This document shows positions 25,526-34,070 of a stretch of DNA of 64,000 bases, piece after piece. The stretch is from Neomegalonema perideroedes DSM 15528 (GTDB lineage Bacteria; Pseudomonadota; Alphaproteobacteria; Rhodobacterales; Rhodobacteraceae). Position 1 is the first letter of the stretch. Every line of letters begins with the position of its first letter. The position numbers were made by a program, and so were the translations under genes. The stretch is taken from NCBI RefSeq assembly GCF_000374145.1, contig NZ_KB893654.1, forward strand, positions 1,132,866 through 1,196,865, in the 5' to 3' direction. Below the pieces are notes generated by a model. That model was not told the DNA's origin and did no database searches. It saw only the letters and a program-made list of their open reading frames with translations.

Positions 25526-25629
25526 GGAGTCTCCGGCTCCTGCTCATGCTGCGGGAGGCGCGTCGAGACGCGCGCGAAGGCGTCCTCCGCCCGCAAGGGC
25601 CGGGCGGAGGGTCAGGCTGGAGCCGGGTC

Positions 25630-26775
25630 TTACTCGACCAGAGTCCAGGCGCCGTTCTTGATCTCCAGCATGCGGAAGGCGGAGAGGTCGAGGCCGAGAT
25701 GGTCCTCGGCGGAGAAGTTGTAGATTCCCGTGGTTCCGGCCAGCCCCGCAGTCGCTTCGATGGCGTCGCGGATGTCGCCCGGCTCCGTGGAGCCCGCGCG
25801 GGCGACGGCGTCGGTGAAGATCAGGAAGGCGTCATGGGCGTAGCCGCCGAAGGTGCCGACCGGAGTCTTGGTCTTCTCCTCGAAGGCGTCGCGATAGGCG
25901 ACCACCACCTCGCGCTGAGGATCCTCCTCGGCGAGGAGATCCGCCACCAGCAGGGCCGTGCCGGGCAGACGCACGCCCTCGGCGGCCTGCGCCCCCGCCA
26001 GTTCGATGAAGCCGTTCGAGGCCACGCCATGCGACTGATAGAGCGGCAGGTCGATGGCGAGCTGACGATAATTGCGCGTCACGATGGAGGGGCCTTGTCC
26101 GAAGCCCGGATTCAGCACCGCCTGCACGCCGGAGGCGTTGCGGATCTTGGTGAGCTGGGCGGTCATGTCGGCGTCGGTGGGATTATAGGTCTCGTCCGAA
26201 ACGATCTCGATTCCGTAATCCCCGACCACGTCCTTGCATTGCGCCTGCATGGAGGCGCCGAAGCCGTCGGTGCCGGAGATCATGCCGATCTTGGTGAAGC
26301 CGCGCTTCTGCATGTCCTCGAAGATCTTCTGACAGGCCATGCGGTCGGTGTGGGGCGTCTTGAAGACGAAGGGCCGCACCGGCTTGATGATCTCGATGGC
26401 GCCCGCCAGCGAGATGAAGGGCACCTCGGCGTCTTCGGCCACCGCCAGAATCGACATGGAGGCGCCGGTGGTGGTGCCGCCGATGATCGCGACCACTTCG
26501 TCGTCTTCGATGAGGCGGGTGGCGAAGGTGCGGGCCTTATTGGGATCTCCGCCGTCGTCGTAGAGGACGAGTTTGATCTTCTCGCCGTCGATTCCGCCCT
26601 TGGCGTTCAGCTCCTCGACGAGCAGCTCCAGCGTCTTGGCCTCGGGATCGCCGAGGAAGGCGGCGGGCCCGGTCGCCGAGATGCTGGCGCCCAATCTGAT
26701 TTCGGCCTGAGCCGCCGGGGCGAGGCTGAAGGCGGTCAGGAGCGCGCAAAGGGCTCCGGCGGTGGTCTTGGTCAT
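25630..26775 (-). CDS. Liv-type ABC transporter substrate-binding protein
   Basis: Periplasmic binding protein of 381 residues (LivK / peripla-BP-6 family). The signal peptide is KTTAGALCALLTAFSLAPAAQA followed by EIRLGASISATGPAAFLGDP, the characteristic mature start. Family elements include ELNAKGGIDGEKIKLVLYDDGGDPNKA and IGGTTTGASMSILAVAE. The start at 26775 has GGGAGG; the frame to 26964 lacks support. It is the first gene of the importer operon. Divergence from paaG across a shared regulatory region with a PaaR-type palindrome suggests phenylacetate or a related aromatic acid rather than leucine as ligand. Confidence 0.92.
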   Translation of the reverse strand: MTKTTAGALCALLTAFSLAPAAQAEIRLGASISATGPAAFLGDPEAKTLELLVEELNAKGGIDGEKIKLVLYDDGGDPNKARTFATRLIEDDEVVAIIGGTTTGASMSILAVAEDAEVPFISLAGAIEIIKPVRPFVFKTPHTDRMACQKIFEDMQKRGFTKIGMISGTDGFGASMQAQCKDVVGDYGIEIVSDETYNPTDADMTAQLTKIRNASGVQAVLNPGFGQGPSIVTRNYRQLAIDLPLYQSHGVASNGFIELAGAQAAEGVRLPGTALLVADLLAEEDPQREVVVAYRDAFEEKTKTPVGTFGGYAHDAFLIFTDAVARAGSTEPGDIRDAIEATAGLAGTTGIYNFSAEDHLGLDLSAFRMLEIKNGAWTLVE

Positions 26776-27164
26776 GGCTGTCCTCCCTGAAGTCCGGCCT
26801 GAAGTCCGGTTTTTTGATTCGTTCGCGTCCCGGCCGCGGACCTTCGGGGCCGGGCGGGGCGCGCGACGCGCGAGGCGGGATTCGCCGTCGAGGCGATCCG
26901 ACCGAGGGCGTCTTCGTGAAGGTTGTCCTGAATTTTCCGGGGGGAGGAGATTCGGAGATCCCATAGCCGCGCAAAAGCGGAAACATCGCCCGACATCGGC
27001 CTGAAAAGGTCGAGGAACATGGCTTGAGAGCCTCCCTTCTTCTCTGGCGTTCTCCCCAGATCTATGTTTATAATTGACCGGCCGGTCGGTTTATGCAACG
27101 CAAATTTGCGCCGATCCAACGAATAAGTCCGAAGAGGCTAGGCCAATAGACGAGGGAGGACCAG
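26776..27164. promoter_or_regulatory. Divergent control region between the Liv importer and paaGIK
   Basis: The 389 bp between the binding-protein gene (leftward) and paaG (rightward) holds a perfect -10 TATAAT at 27069-27074, a PaaR-type palindrome immediately after it (27077-27090), and the 12-bp palindrome CGCAAATTTGCG at 27099-27110. The part from 26776 to about 27040 shows no gene and no further clear signal. Confidence 0.6.
27077..27090. promoter_or_regulatory. PaaR-type operator upstream of paaG
   Basis: ACCGGCCGGTCGGT is a 14-bp near-palindrome (one mismatched pair) lying where transcription from the TATAAT at 27069 would begin. The 20-bp block 27076-27095 matches 39214-39233 in front of paaJ at 16 positions. 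A TetR-family gene of the PaaR type lies in the same cluster. Confidence 0.7.
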
Positions 27165-27959
27165 ATGACCGGTTCCGAGACTGTTTCGACAGAGCTCGCC
27201 GAAGGGGTGTTGACGCTCACGCTCAATCGCCCGGACAAGCTGAATTCTTTTAATGAAGAGATGCATCTCGCCTTGCGGGCGGGGCTCCAGCGCGCGCATG
27301 AGGATCCGCAGGCGCGCGCGGTGCTGCTGACCGGAGCGGGCCGGGGCTTTTGCGCCGGACAGGATCTCGGCGACCGCGATCCGCGCAAAGGCGGACCCGC
27401 GCCGGATCTCGGGCGGACGCTGGAGACCTTTTACAATCCCAATCTGCGCCTGATTCGCAGCCTTGAAAAACCGGTCGTCTGCGCGGTGAACGGCGTGGCG
27501 GCGGGGGCGGGGGCGAACATCGCTTTCGCCTGCGACATCGTTCTGGCGGCGAAATCGGCGAAATTCATTCAGGCTTTCGCCAAGATCGGCCTCATCCCCG
27601 ACGCGGGCGGCAGCTGGAGCCTGACGCGCATCCTCGGCGAGCCCCGCGCCAAGGCCCTCGCGCTGACCGCCGAGCCCCTCCCCGCCGAGAAGGCCGCCGA
27701 ATGGGGGTTGATCTGGAAGGCGGTCGAGGACGAATCCCTCATGATTCAGGCGACGGAGCTGGCGCGCGCCCTCGCCGCCGGGCCGACCCTCGGCCTCGGC
27801 CTGACCAAGCGCCTGATTCAGGCCGCCGCCGTCAACAGCCTCGACGCGCAGCTCGACATGGAGCGCGATTGTCAGCGCGCCGCCGGACTCAGCGCCGATT
27901 ACGCCGAGGGCGTGACCGCCTTCCTCGAAAAGCGCAAGCCGGAGTTTCAGGGGAAATGA
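27165..27959 (+). CDS. paaG: 1,2-epoxyphenylacetyl-CoA isomerase
   Basis: Crotonase-family enzyme (264 residues) that converts the ring epoxide of phenylacetyl-CoA into the oxepin. Typical PaaG features: GVLTLTLNRPDKLNSFNEEMH, TGAGRGFCAGQDLGDRD, VNGVAAGAGANIAFACDIV, AFAKIGLIPDAGGSW with the acidic residue conserved in PaaG, and a C-terminus ending SADYAEGVTAFLEKRKPEF. It opens the rightward paaGIK operon behind the PaaR-type operator, and overlaps paaI by 4 bp (ATGA). Confidence 0.94.
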   Translation: MTGSETVSTELAEGVLTLTLNRPDKLNSFNEEMHLALRAGLQRAHEDPQARAVLLTGAGRGFCAGQDLGDRDPRKGGPAPDLGRTLETFYNPNLRLIRSLEKPVVCAVNGVAAGAGANIAFACDIVLAAKSAKFIQAFAKIGLIPDAGGSWSLTRILGEPRAKALALTAEPLPAEKAAEWGLIWKAVEDESLMIQATELARALAAGPTLGLGLTKRLIQAAAVNSLDAQLDMERDCQRAAGLSADYAEGVTAFLEKRKPEFQGK

Positions 27960-28420
27960 GCGCGGATCTCAGCAAGCCCGTCTCCGAGATGACGCCGCAG
28001 GAGATCGCCGAAGGCTCGGCGCAAGCCATGTGGAGCGGCGATTCCGCCAGCCGCAGGCTCGGCATGAGCCTTGAGCGCGTCGCGCCCGGAGAGGCGAGGC
28101 TCTCCATGACGATCACCGAGGCCATGTCCAACGGCCATGGGAATTGTCATGGCGGCTATATGTTCATTCTGGCGGACTCGGCTTTCGCCTTCGCCTGCAA
28201 CAGCTATAATCAGGCGGCGGTGGCGCAGCATTGCTCCATCAGCTTTCTGATCCCCGGCCGCATCGGCGACCGGCTGACCGCCGAAGCCCGGGAGGTCTCG
28301 CGCAAGGGACGCTCCGGCCTCTACGACATCCGCATCACCAACCAAAACGGCGAGCATGTGGCCGAATTCCGCGGCCATTCGCGAGTCGTCAAAGGCGTTC
28401 ATCTGCCCGTCGAAGGCTGA
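27956..28420 (+). CDS. paaI: Hydroxyphenylacetyl-CoA thioesterase
   Basis: Hot-dog thioesterase of 154 residues that clears dead-end hydroxyphenylacetyl-CoA and releases CoA. Motifs: SNGHGNCHGGYMFILADSAFAFACNSYN with the catalytic acidic/Asn-His region HGGxxFxLAD. The start overlaps the paaG stop. The C-terminus ending HSRVVKGVH is usual. Confidence 0.92.
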   Translation: MSADLSKPVSEMTPQEIAEGSAQAMWSGDSASRRLGMSLERVAPGEARLSMTITEAMSNGHGNCHGGYMFILADSAFAFACNSYNQAAVAQHCSISFLIPGRIGDRLTAEAREVSRKGRSGLYDIRITNQNGEHVAEFRGHSRVVKGVHLPVEG

Positions 28421-28455
28421 AGGCGCCGCGTTCATCTCCAGGGAGGAGACGCATC

Positions 28456-29769
28456 ATGGAAGATCTGGCTCCGAGCAGACAGACGCTCGACCCCATCGAA
28501 ACCGCCTCGCGCGACGAAATCGAGGCGCTGCAATTCCATCGGATGAAGCGCAGCCTGCGCCACGCCTATGAGAATTCGTCCTTCTACCGCAAGCGCTTCA
28601 TCGAGCACGACGCGCATCCCGACGATCTGAAGACTCTGAAGGACATCGCGAAATTCCCCTTCACCGTGAAGCAGGATCTGCGCGACACCTATCCTTTCGG
28701 CATGTTCGCCGTGCCTCAGAACAAGCTGGCGCGCATCCACGGCTCTTCGGGCACCACCGGAAAGCCGACCGTGGTGGGCTACACCGCCGCCGACATCGAC
28801 CATTGGGCCAATCTCATCGCGCGCTCGATCCGGGCGGCGGGCGGGCGTCCCGGAGACATCCTGCATAACGCCTATGGCTACGGCCTCTTCACCGGCGGCG
28901 TCGGCGCGCATTACGGCGCCGAGCGGCTCGGCTGCACGGTGGTGCCCATGTCGGGCGGCATGACGGAGCGTCAGGTCACGCTGATCAACGACTTCAAGCC
29001 GCGCGTCATCATGGTCACGCCCTCTTACATGCTCTCGATCCTCGACGAATTCCGCCGTCAGGGGCTGGACCCGCGCCAATCCTCGCTTCAGGTGGGCATC
29101 TTCGGCGCCGAGCCCTGGACCAACGCCATGCGTCAGGAGATCGAGGAAGCCTTCGACATGCACGCCGTGGACATCTACGGCCTCTCCGAGATCATGGGGC
29201 CGGGCGTGGCGCAGGAATGCGTGGAGACGAAAGACGGCCTCCATGTCTGGGAGGATCATTTCTACCCGGAGATCATCGATCCGGTCACCGGCGAGGTTCT
29301 GCCCGACGGCGAGATGGGCGAATTGGTCTTCACCACCTTGACCAAAGAAGCTCTGCCGATGGTGCGCTACCGCACCCGAGATCTGACGCGCCTCCTGCCC
29401 GGCACCGCCCGGAGCATGCGCCGCATCGAGAAGATCACCGGCCGCAGCGACGATATGATCATCCTGCGCGGCGTGAACGTCTTCCCGACCCAGATCGAAG
29501 AGCAGATTCTGAAATGCGCCGGTTTGGCTCCGCATTTCCAGATCGAGCTGAACCGGGGCGCCAACCGCATGGACAATATGACCGTCCATGTGGAATGCGC
29601 CCCCGCCCATGCGGAGGAATCCGCCCGGGATAAATCCGCTAAAGAACTGACGCATCACATTAAATCCGTGGTCGGCGTCTCGACGAAGATCGAGGTGCGC
29701 GATCCGAACTCCCTCGCCCGCTCCGAAGGCAAGGCCAAACGCGTGGTGGATAATCGCCCGAAAGAGTGA
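28456..29769 (+). CDS. paaK: Phenylacetate-CoA ligase
   Basis: Adenylate-forming enzyme (437 residues) that activates phenylacetate with ATP and CoA, the first committed step. The P-loop is IHGSSGTTGKPTVVGYT; other motifs are DILHNAYGYGLFTGGVGAHYG, YGLSEIMGPGVAQEC, VRYRTRDLTRLLPG and GRSDDMIILRGVNVFPTQIE; the C-terminal lysine is in SEGKAKRVVDNR. ATG 28456 has a strong GGGAGGAG. A hairpin follows the gene. Confidence 0.95.
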   Translation: MEDLAPSRQTLDPIETASRDEIEALQFHRMKRSLRHAYENSSFYRKRFIEHDAHPDDLKTLKDIAKFPFTVKQDLRDTYPFGMFAVPQNKLARIHGSSGTTGKPTVVGYTAADIDHWANLIARSIRAAGGRPGDILHNAYGYGLFTGGVGAHYGAERLGCTVVPMSGGMTERQVTLINDFKPRVIMVTPSYMLSILDEFRRQGLDPRQSSLQVGIFGAEPWTNAMRQEIEEAFDMHAVDIYGLSEIMGPGVAQECVETKDGLHVWEDHFYPEIIDPVTGEVLPDGEMGELVFTTLTKEALPMVRYRTRDLTRLLPGTARSMRRIEKITGRSDDMIILRGVNVFPTQIEEQILKCAGLAPHFQIELNRGANRMDNMTVHVECAPAHAEESARDKSAKELTHHIKSVVGVSTKIEVRDPNSLARSEGKAKRVVDNRPKE

Positions 29770-29795
29770 GCCCTGAAGGGCGCGGAGCCGCAAAA

Positions 29796-29820
29796 CCCGA
29801 TGTTGCGCAGCAGCATCAGG
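29796..29820 (+). terminator. Hairpin after paaK
   Basis: GATGTTGC (29799-29806) pairs with GCAGCATC (29810-29817) with one G-U pair around GCA, extended by CCC/GGG across a bulged A. No T-run follows, so it may only attenuate transcription into the regulator gene. Confidence 0.4.
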
Positions 29821-29924
29821 GATGACAGCCGCGCGCCCAGAGGTTAAAGCGAACGAAACCTCTCGGCCTTCTCCGCGCGCGGAGGGGGCCGGAGGCGTTT
29901 GCAGCGCGAAGGGAAGCGAAGATC

Positions 29925-30524
29925 ATGGCTCGGAGGCGGGCTCAGGATTTCGAGGAGAAACGGCGGTCCATCCTGGACAACGCGGCCGCCGTTTTCGCCG
30001 AGCAGGGCATGGACAAAGCCTCCATGGCCCAGATCGCCGCGCATGCTCAGGTCTCCAAGGCCCTGCTCTATCATTATTATCCGAGCAAGGACGCGCTGAT
30101 CTACGCGATCATCCACACGCATCTCGAAGAGCTGGAGGCCGCCATAGATTCGGCGGACGACGCGGAGATGGAGCCGCAGCAGCGCCTGCGCCGCCTCGTC
30201 GGGGCGGTGCTGGAGAGCTATCGCGGCGCCGATGATCAGCATAAGGTGCAGCTCAACGCCGCCGCCGCGCTCTCCGAGGCGCAAAGGGCGGAGATCACCG
30301 CGCTGGAGCGCAGGATCATCCGCCGCTTCTCGGTGGTGCTGGAGCAGATCAATCCCGGACTGAACTCGGCGGAGCGGCCTTTGCTCATGCCGGTCACCAT
30401 GTCGCTCTTCGGCATGATGAATTGGGTCTATATGTGGTTCAAGGACGGCGGACGCATCAGCCGCGAGGATTACGCCGACGTCGCCACCACCCTGATCCTC
30501 GAAGGGATCAAGGCCGTTCGGTGA
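29925..30524 (+). CDS. paaR: TetR-family regulator of phenylacetate genes (PaaR-like)
   Basis: Repressor of 199 residues with an N-terminal TetR helix-turn-helix (ASMAQIAAHAQVSKALLYHYYPSKDALIYAI) and helical effector domain, the type that responds to phenylacetyl-CoA. It lies inside the paa cluster, downstream of paaK. Two nearly identical palindromes at 27077 and 39215 are its likely operators. It overlaps the end of the convergent paaY by 17 bp. A separate PaaX is also present, so the cluster seems to have two regulators. The symbol is by analogy. Confidence 0.8.
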   Translation: MARRRAQDFEEKRRSILDNAAAVFAEQGMDKASMAQIAAHAQVSKALLYHYYPSKDALIYAIIHTHLEELEAAIDSADDAEMEPQQRLRRLVGAVLESYRGADDQHKVQLNAAAALSEAQRAEITALERRIIRRFSVVLEQINPGLNSAERPLLMPVTMSLFGMMNWVYMWFKDGGRISREDYADVATTLILEGIKAVR

Positions 30525-31128
30525 ATCTCCGGCGCTCCAGAATCAGCGGATCATAGACCGGGGCTTCGGCGCGGCGACGATCCGGCTCGGGCGCGGTCAG
30601 AGGCGTGGCGGGGGCGATCTTGCCTGCGGCTTCTCTGGCCAATTGCTGATAGACCCCTGTTCCGCGCCTTTTCCAGTCGATCTCCTCGGCGGAGAGCGTG
30701 CGGAGGATCTTCGCCGGAGAGCCCGCCAGAAGCGAATTGGGCGGAACCTTGGTCCCGGCCTTCACGAAGGCCATGGCCCCGACGATGCAGTTTTCGCCGA
30801 TCTCGGCTTCGTCCATGATCACGGCGTTCATGCCGATCAGCACGTTGCGTCCGATATGGCAGCCATGGAGCACCGCCCCATGGCCGATATGGCCGGATTC
30901 TTCGACGATCACGTCTTTGCCGGGGAAGGAATGCACCACGCAGGTCTCTTGCACGTTGCAGCCCTCATGCAGGATGATGCGGCCGAAATCCCCGCGCAAC
31001 ACCGCGCAGGGACCGACATAAACCGTCGGGCCGATGATCACGTCCCCGATCACCACCGCCTCCGGATGCACGAAGGCGGCGGGATCTATGGCCGGGACGA
31101 TCCCGTCATAGCTGTAGATGCGGCTCAT
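30508..31128 (-). CDS. paaY: Phenylacetate degradation protein PaaY (gamma-carbonic-anhydrase fold)
   Basis: Left-handed beta-helix protein (206 residues) made of hexapeptide repeats (VIGDVIIGPTVYVGPCAVLRGD, VIVEESGHIGHGAVLHGC). The PaaY start is seen in MSRIYSYDGIVPAIDPAAFVHPEA. PaaY is a thioesterase that helps remove toxic intermediates such as the ring-opened product. Metal-binding His residues are present in the repeats (SGHIGHGAVLHG). Its start coincides with the paaZ stop (shared base 31128). Confidence 0.92.
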   Translation of the reverse strand: MSRIYSYDGIVPAIDPAAFVHPEAVVIGDVIIGPTVYVGPCAVLRGDFGRIILHEGCNVQETCVVHSFPGKDVIVEESGHIGHGAVLHGCHIGRNVLIGMNAVIMDEAEIGENCIVGAMAFVKAGTKVPPNSLLAGSPAKILRTLSAEEIDWKRRGTGVYQQLAREAAGKIAPATPLTAPEPDRRRAEAPVYDPLILERRRFTERP

Positions 31129-33197
31129 CAGGCTTCCCCGGCGGGCGGCCAGGTCTTGGCGACCATGGTCAGCACGTCATATTGCGCGACGACGGCGCCT
31201 TCCTGATTGGTCACGCGGCAATCCCAGCGGACTTCGCCGTAATCGGCGGTTTCGCGCGGATTGATCTCCTTGCAGGTCAGACGGACTTGCAGGGTGTCGC
31301 CGAAATAAACCGGCGTCAGGAAGCGCAGATGATCCACGCCGTAATTCGCCAGCACCGGACCCGGATTCGGCTCGACGAAAAGCCCCGCCGCGAAGGAGGC
31401 GATGAGATAGCCATGAGCCACCCGGTCGTCGAAGAAGGGATTGGCCTTGGCGGCCTCTTCGTTCATATGGGCGTAGAAGGTGTCTCCGGTGAATTCGGCG
31501 AAATGCTCGACGTCCTCTTTGGTCACTTCGCGGCTGGCGGTGACGAGCTGGTCGCCGATCTTCAATTCCGCGAGGGATTTGCGGAAGGGATGGACGTCCT
31601 GCGTCGCTTCGGCGCCTTCGATCCAGCGGCCCGTGACCGCCGAGAGCAGACGCGGCGAGCCCTGAACGGCGGTGCGTTGCAGATAATGCTTCACGCCCCG
31701 GATTCCGCCCATCTCCTCGCCGCCGCCCGCGCGTCCCGGCCCGCCATGGACCAGAGGCGCCAGAGGCGAGCCGTGGCCCGTCGAGCTTTTCGCCGTCTCG
31801 CGGTCTCCGATCAGCACGCGGCCATGGAAGGGCGCGAGCCCAAGGACGACCTCCTGAGCGACGGCCTTGTCATGGGTGAAGACCGAGGAGACCAGCGAGC
31901 CCTTGCCGAGCTTCGCCAGCTCCACCGCCTCGCCGATGTCCTCGTAAGGCAGCACGGTCGAGACGGGGCCGAAGGCTTCGACGTCATGGACCGCCTGCGC
32001 CGCGAAAGGCTTGTCCGCATAGAGCAGAACCGGATTGAGGAAGGCGCCCTTCTCCGGATCGCCGGAGGAAAGACGAACCTCGTCGGGATTTCCGGCGACG
32101 ATCTCGGCCACGGCCTGAAGATCGCGGATGCGCGCCCGCACCTCCTCGCGCTGGTCCATGCTGGCGAGGGGGCCCATGCGGGTGGCCTCGTCGTTCGGCA
32201 GGCCCACGGGAGTTTTCGCCAGACGCGCCCCCAGAGCCTCGATCAGCGCCTGAACATGGGCGCGCGGCGCGATGACCCGGCGGATGGCGGTGCATTTCTG
32301 CCCGGCCTTCACGGTCATCTCGCGGGCGACTTCTTTCACGAAGAGGTCGAATTCCGGCGTTCCCGGCGCGGCGTCCGGCCCGAGGATCGAGGCGTTGAGG
32401 CTGTCGGCCTCCATGGTGAAGCGCACCGAATTCGCGACGATGGCCGGATGGGTCTTGAGCTTGCGGCCCGTCCATGCGGAGCCGGTGAAGGTCACGGCGT
32501 CCTGTTCGGTCACATGGTCGAGGAGATCGCCCACCGAGCCGCAGATCAATTGCAGCGCGCCTTCCGGCAAGAGGCCGCTCTCAATGGCGCGGCGCACGAC
32601 CAATTCCGTGAGATAGGCCGTCTGGGAGGCGGGCTTGACGATGCAGGGCACGCCCGCCAGCAGCGTCGGGGCGATCTTCTCCAGCATGCCCCAGACGGGG
32701 AAGTTGAAGGCGTTGATATGCACCGCCACGCCCTGAATCGGCGTGAGGACATGCTGCGCGACGAAGCTGCCGTCTTTCGAGAGGACTTCCACCTCGCCGT
32801 CGGTGAGCAGCCGCGCGTTCGGCAATTCGCGGCGGCCCTTGGAGGCGAAGGTGAGCATGGTGCCTATGCCGCCCTCGATGTCGACCCAGCCGTCGGCGCG
32901 GGTGGCGCCGGTGAGGAAGCTCTCCGCGTAGAACTCCTCCTTATGCTTCATCAATTCGAGGCCCAGAGCCTTGAGCATGGCGGCGCGTTCATGAAAGCTC
33001 ATGGCGCGCAGCTTCGGCCCGGCCTTGCGGCGGCCATGCTCCAGCGCGGCGGCGAAGTCGACGCCGGTGGAGTCGATCACCGCCAGATCCGCGCCGGTGG
33101 CGGCGTCGACGAGAGTCTGGCCCTCGTCGATTCCGGCCACCCATGATCCGGAGACGTAGCTTTCGAGGCGTCGCGTTTGACGAAGCGGGGCGTTCAT
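31128..33197 (-). CDS. paaZ: Bifunctional oxepin-CoA hydrolase / 3-oxo-5,6-dehydrosuberyl-CoA semialdehyde dehydrogenase
   Basis: Fusion enzyme of 689 residues that opens the oxepin ring and oxidises the resulting aldehyde. Residues 1 to about 520 are an aldehyde dehydrogenase (NAFNFPVWGMLEKIAPTLLAG, VTFTGSAWTGRKL, catalytic Cys in VKAGQKCTAIRRV). Residues from about 540 form a MaoC-type hydratase (LVTASREVTKEDVEHFAEFTGDTFYAHMNEEAAK, with the hydratase Asp and His). The start is MNAPLRQTRRLESYVSGSW. It precedes paaY in the leftward operon. Confidence 0.95.
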   Translation of the reverse strand: MNAPLRQTRRLESYVSGSWVAGIDEGQTLVDAATGADLAVIDSTGVDFAAALEHGRRKAGPKLRAMSFHERAAMLKALGLELMKHKEEFYAESFLTGATRADGWVDIEGGIGTMLTFASKGRRELPNARLLTDGEVEVLSKDGSFVAQHVLTPIQGVAVHINAFNFPVWGMLEKIAPTLLAGVPCIVKPASQTAYLTELVVRRAIESGLLPEGALQLICGSVGDLLDHVTEQDAVTFTGSAWTGRKLKTHPAIVANSVRFTMEADSLNASILGPDAAPGTPEFDLFVKEVAREMTVKAGQKCTAIRRVIAPRAHVQALIEALGARLAKTPVGLPNDEATRMGPLASMDQREEVRARIRDLQAVAEIVAGNPDEVRLSSGDPEKGAFLNPVLLYADKPFAAQAVHDVEAFGPVSTVLPYEDIGEAVELAKLGKGSLVSSVFTHDKAVAQEVVLGLAPFHGRVLIGDRETAKSSTGHGSPLAPLVHGGPGRAGGGEEMGGIRGVKHYLQRTAVQGSPRLLSAVTGRWIEGAEATQDVHPFRKSLAELKIGDQLVTASREVTKEDVEHFAEFTGDTFYAHMNEEAAKANPFFDDRVAHGYLIASFAAGLFVEPNPGPVLANYGVDHLRFLTPVYFGDTLQVRLTCKEINPRETADYGEVRWDCRVTNQEGAVVAQYDVLTMVAKTWPPAGEA

Positions 33198-33289
33198 GGC
33201 GTTTCCTTCTGGGAAATCTGGCGTGAGAATCTGGCGCTGAAATTCTTATCTCGCCGGATCAGGGGGCCTCCCGACCCGGCGGCTTTCAA

Positions 33290-34060
33290 TCAACCGAGGC
33301 CGAAGGCGCTCAGACGCTGAGAGACGAGGCCCTCCCAATCGGCGAGAAGCTCCTCGTTCGGCCTGTGGCGCAGGCCGAATTTGCGCAGGACGTCGTAACG
33401 CCCCGAACCCGCGACGCCGAAGCCCGCCGCCACCCGCGGACGCCAATAGGCGAGGGAGGTCAGAGCCCCCACCACGCCCTCCGGCGAGGAGGCGAGGCGC
33501 TCCAGCCCCTCCAGCCCCAGCTCGGCGTGACGCGCCTCGCGGGGGGCGATCTCGCGGAAGACCTCCGCCAGAGGCGCATAGGAGACCCGCGTGAGCTCGG
33601 TCATCTGGACTCCGGTCGCGAGGCCCTGAAGCACGTTCATGACCACCGCGTCGGTCCAGCCGTTCAGCGGATAATGGAAGACCGAGAGGCGCATGTCGCC
33701 CGCCCGGCGGGCCGCCCCGAGATCGGCTTCGCGCGGCACCCGCGCCGCCCAGTCATGCTGAGACTGATAGCGGCCCGTGTCGGTGCCGAATCCGCCCATC
33801 ACGTTCAGAACGCGCTCGGCGTGGTCGGCCTTCTCCAGAGTGATCCGGCTGGCGGCGATGCGCTCCTTGATCCCCGGCGCGAAGTTGATCGACTGGGCGA
33901 AGCCCGCCGAAGCCGCCAGCTCGCTGTCCACGAAGCTGGACATCAGCCGCATCAGCTCGCCGCGATAGCGGGCCGGGACGTTGCCGGGCGCGGTGAGAAC
34001 TCCGCCCTGCGCGAGGTAATCCTCGATCTTCATCGTATCGGGCTGCGTCACGTCGGACAT
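33290..34060 (-). CDS. Third PaaA/PaaC-family ferritin-like protein
   Basis: Helical protein of 256 residues related to the PaaA/PaaC family of the phenylacetyl-CoA epoxidase, but distinct from the PaaA and PaaC genes downstream in this cluster. A carboxylate in DSELAAS (Glu47), Glu155, and the fourth-helix motif EARH (Glu175, His178) are at ligand-like positions. The second-helix motif reads EKADH, so the residue three before the His is Lys77 instead of Glu. It may be a structural or accessory subunit, or a partner for another substrate. ATG 34060 has GAGGGGA and sits 10 bp after the paaE stop. Function is not known to me. Confidence 0.7.
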   Translation of the reverse strand: MSDVTQPDTMKIEDYLAQGGVLTAPGNVPARYRGELMRLMSSFVDSELAASAGFAQSINFAPGIKERIAASRITLEKADHAERVLNVMGGFGTDTGRYQSQHDWAARVPREADLGAARRAGDMRLSVFHYPLNGWTDAVVMNVLQGLATGVQMTELTRVSYAPLAEVFREIAPREARHAELGLEGLERLASSPEGVVGALTSLAYWRPRVAAGFGVAGSGRYDVLRKFGLRHRPNEELLADWEGLVSQRLSAFGLG

Positions 34061-34070
34061 GGCTTTCCCC

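Noticed and set aside
31182..33146. A 654-codon open frame on the plus strand across paaZ
   Set aside because: Antisense shadow of paaZ with no motif or start signal.
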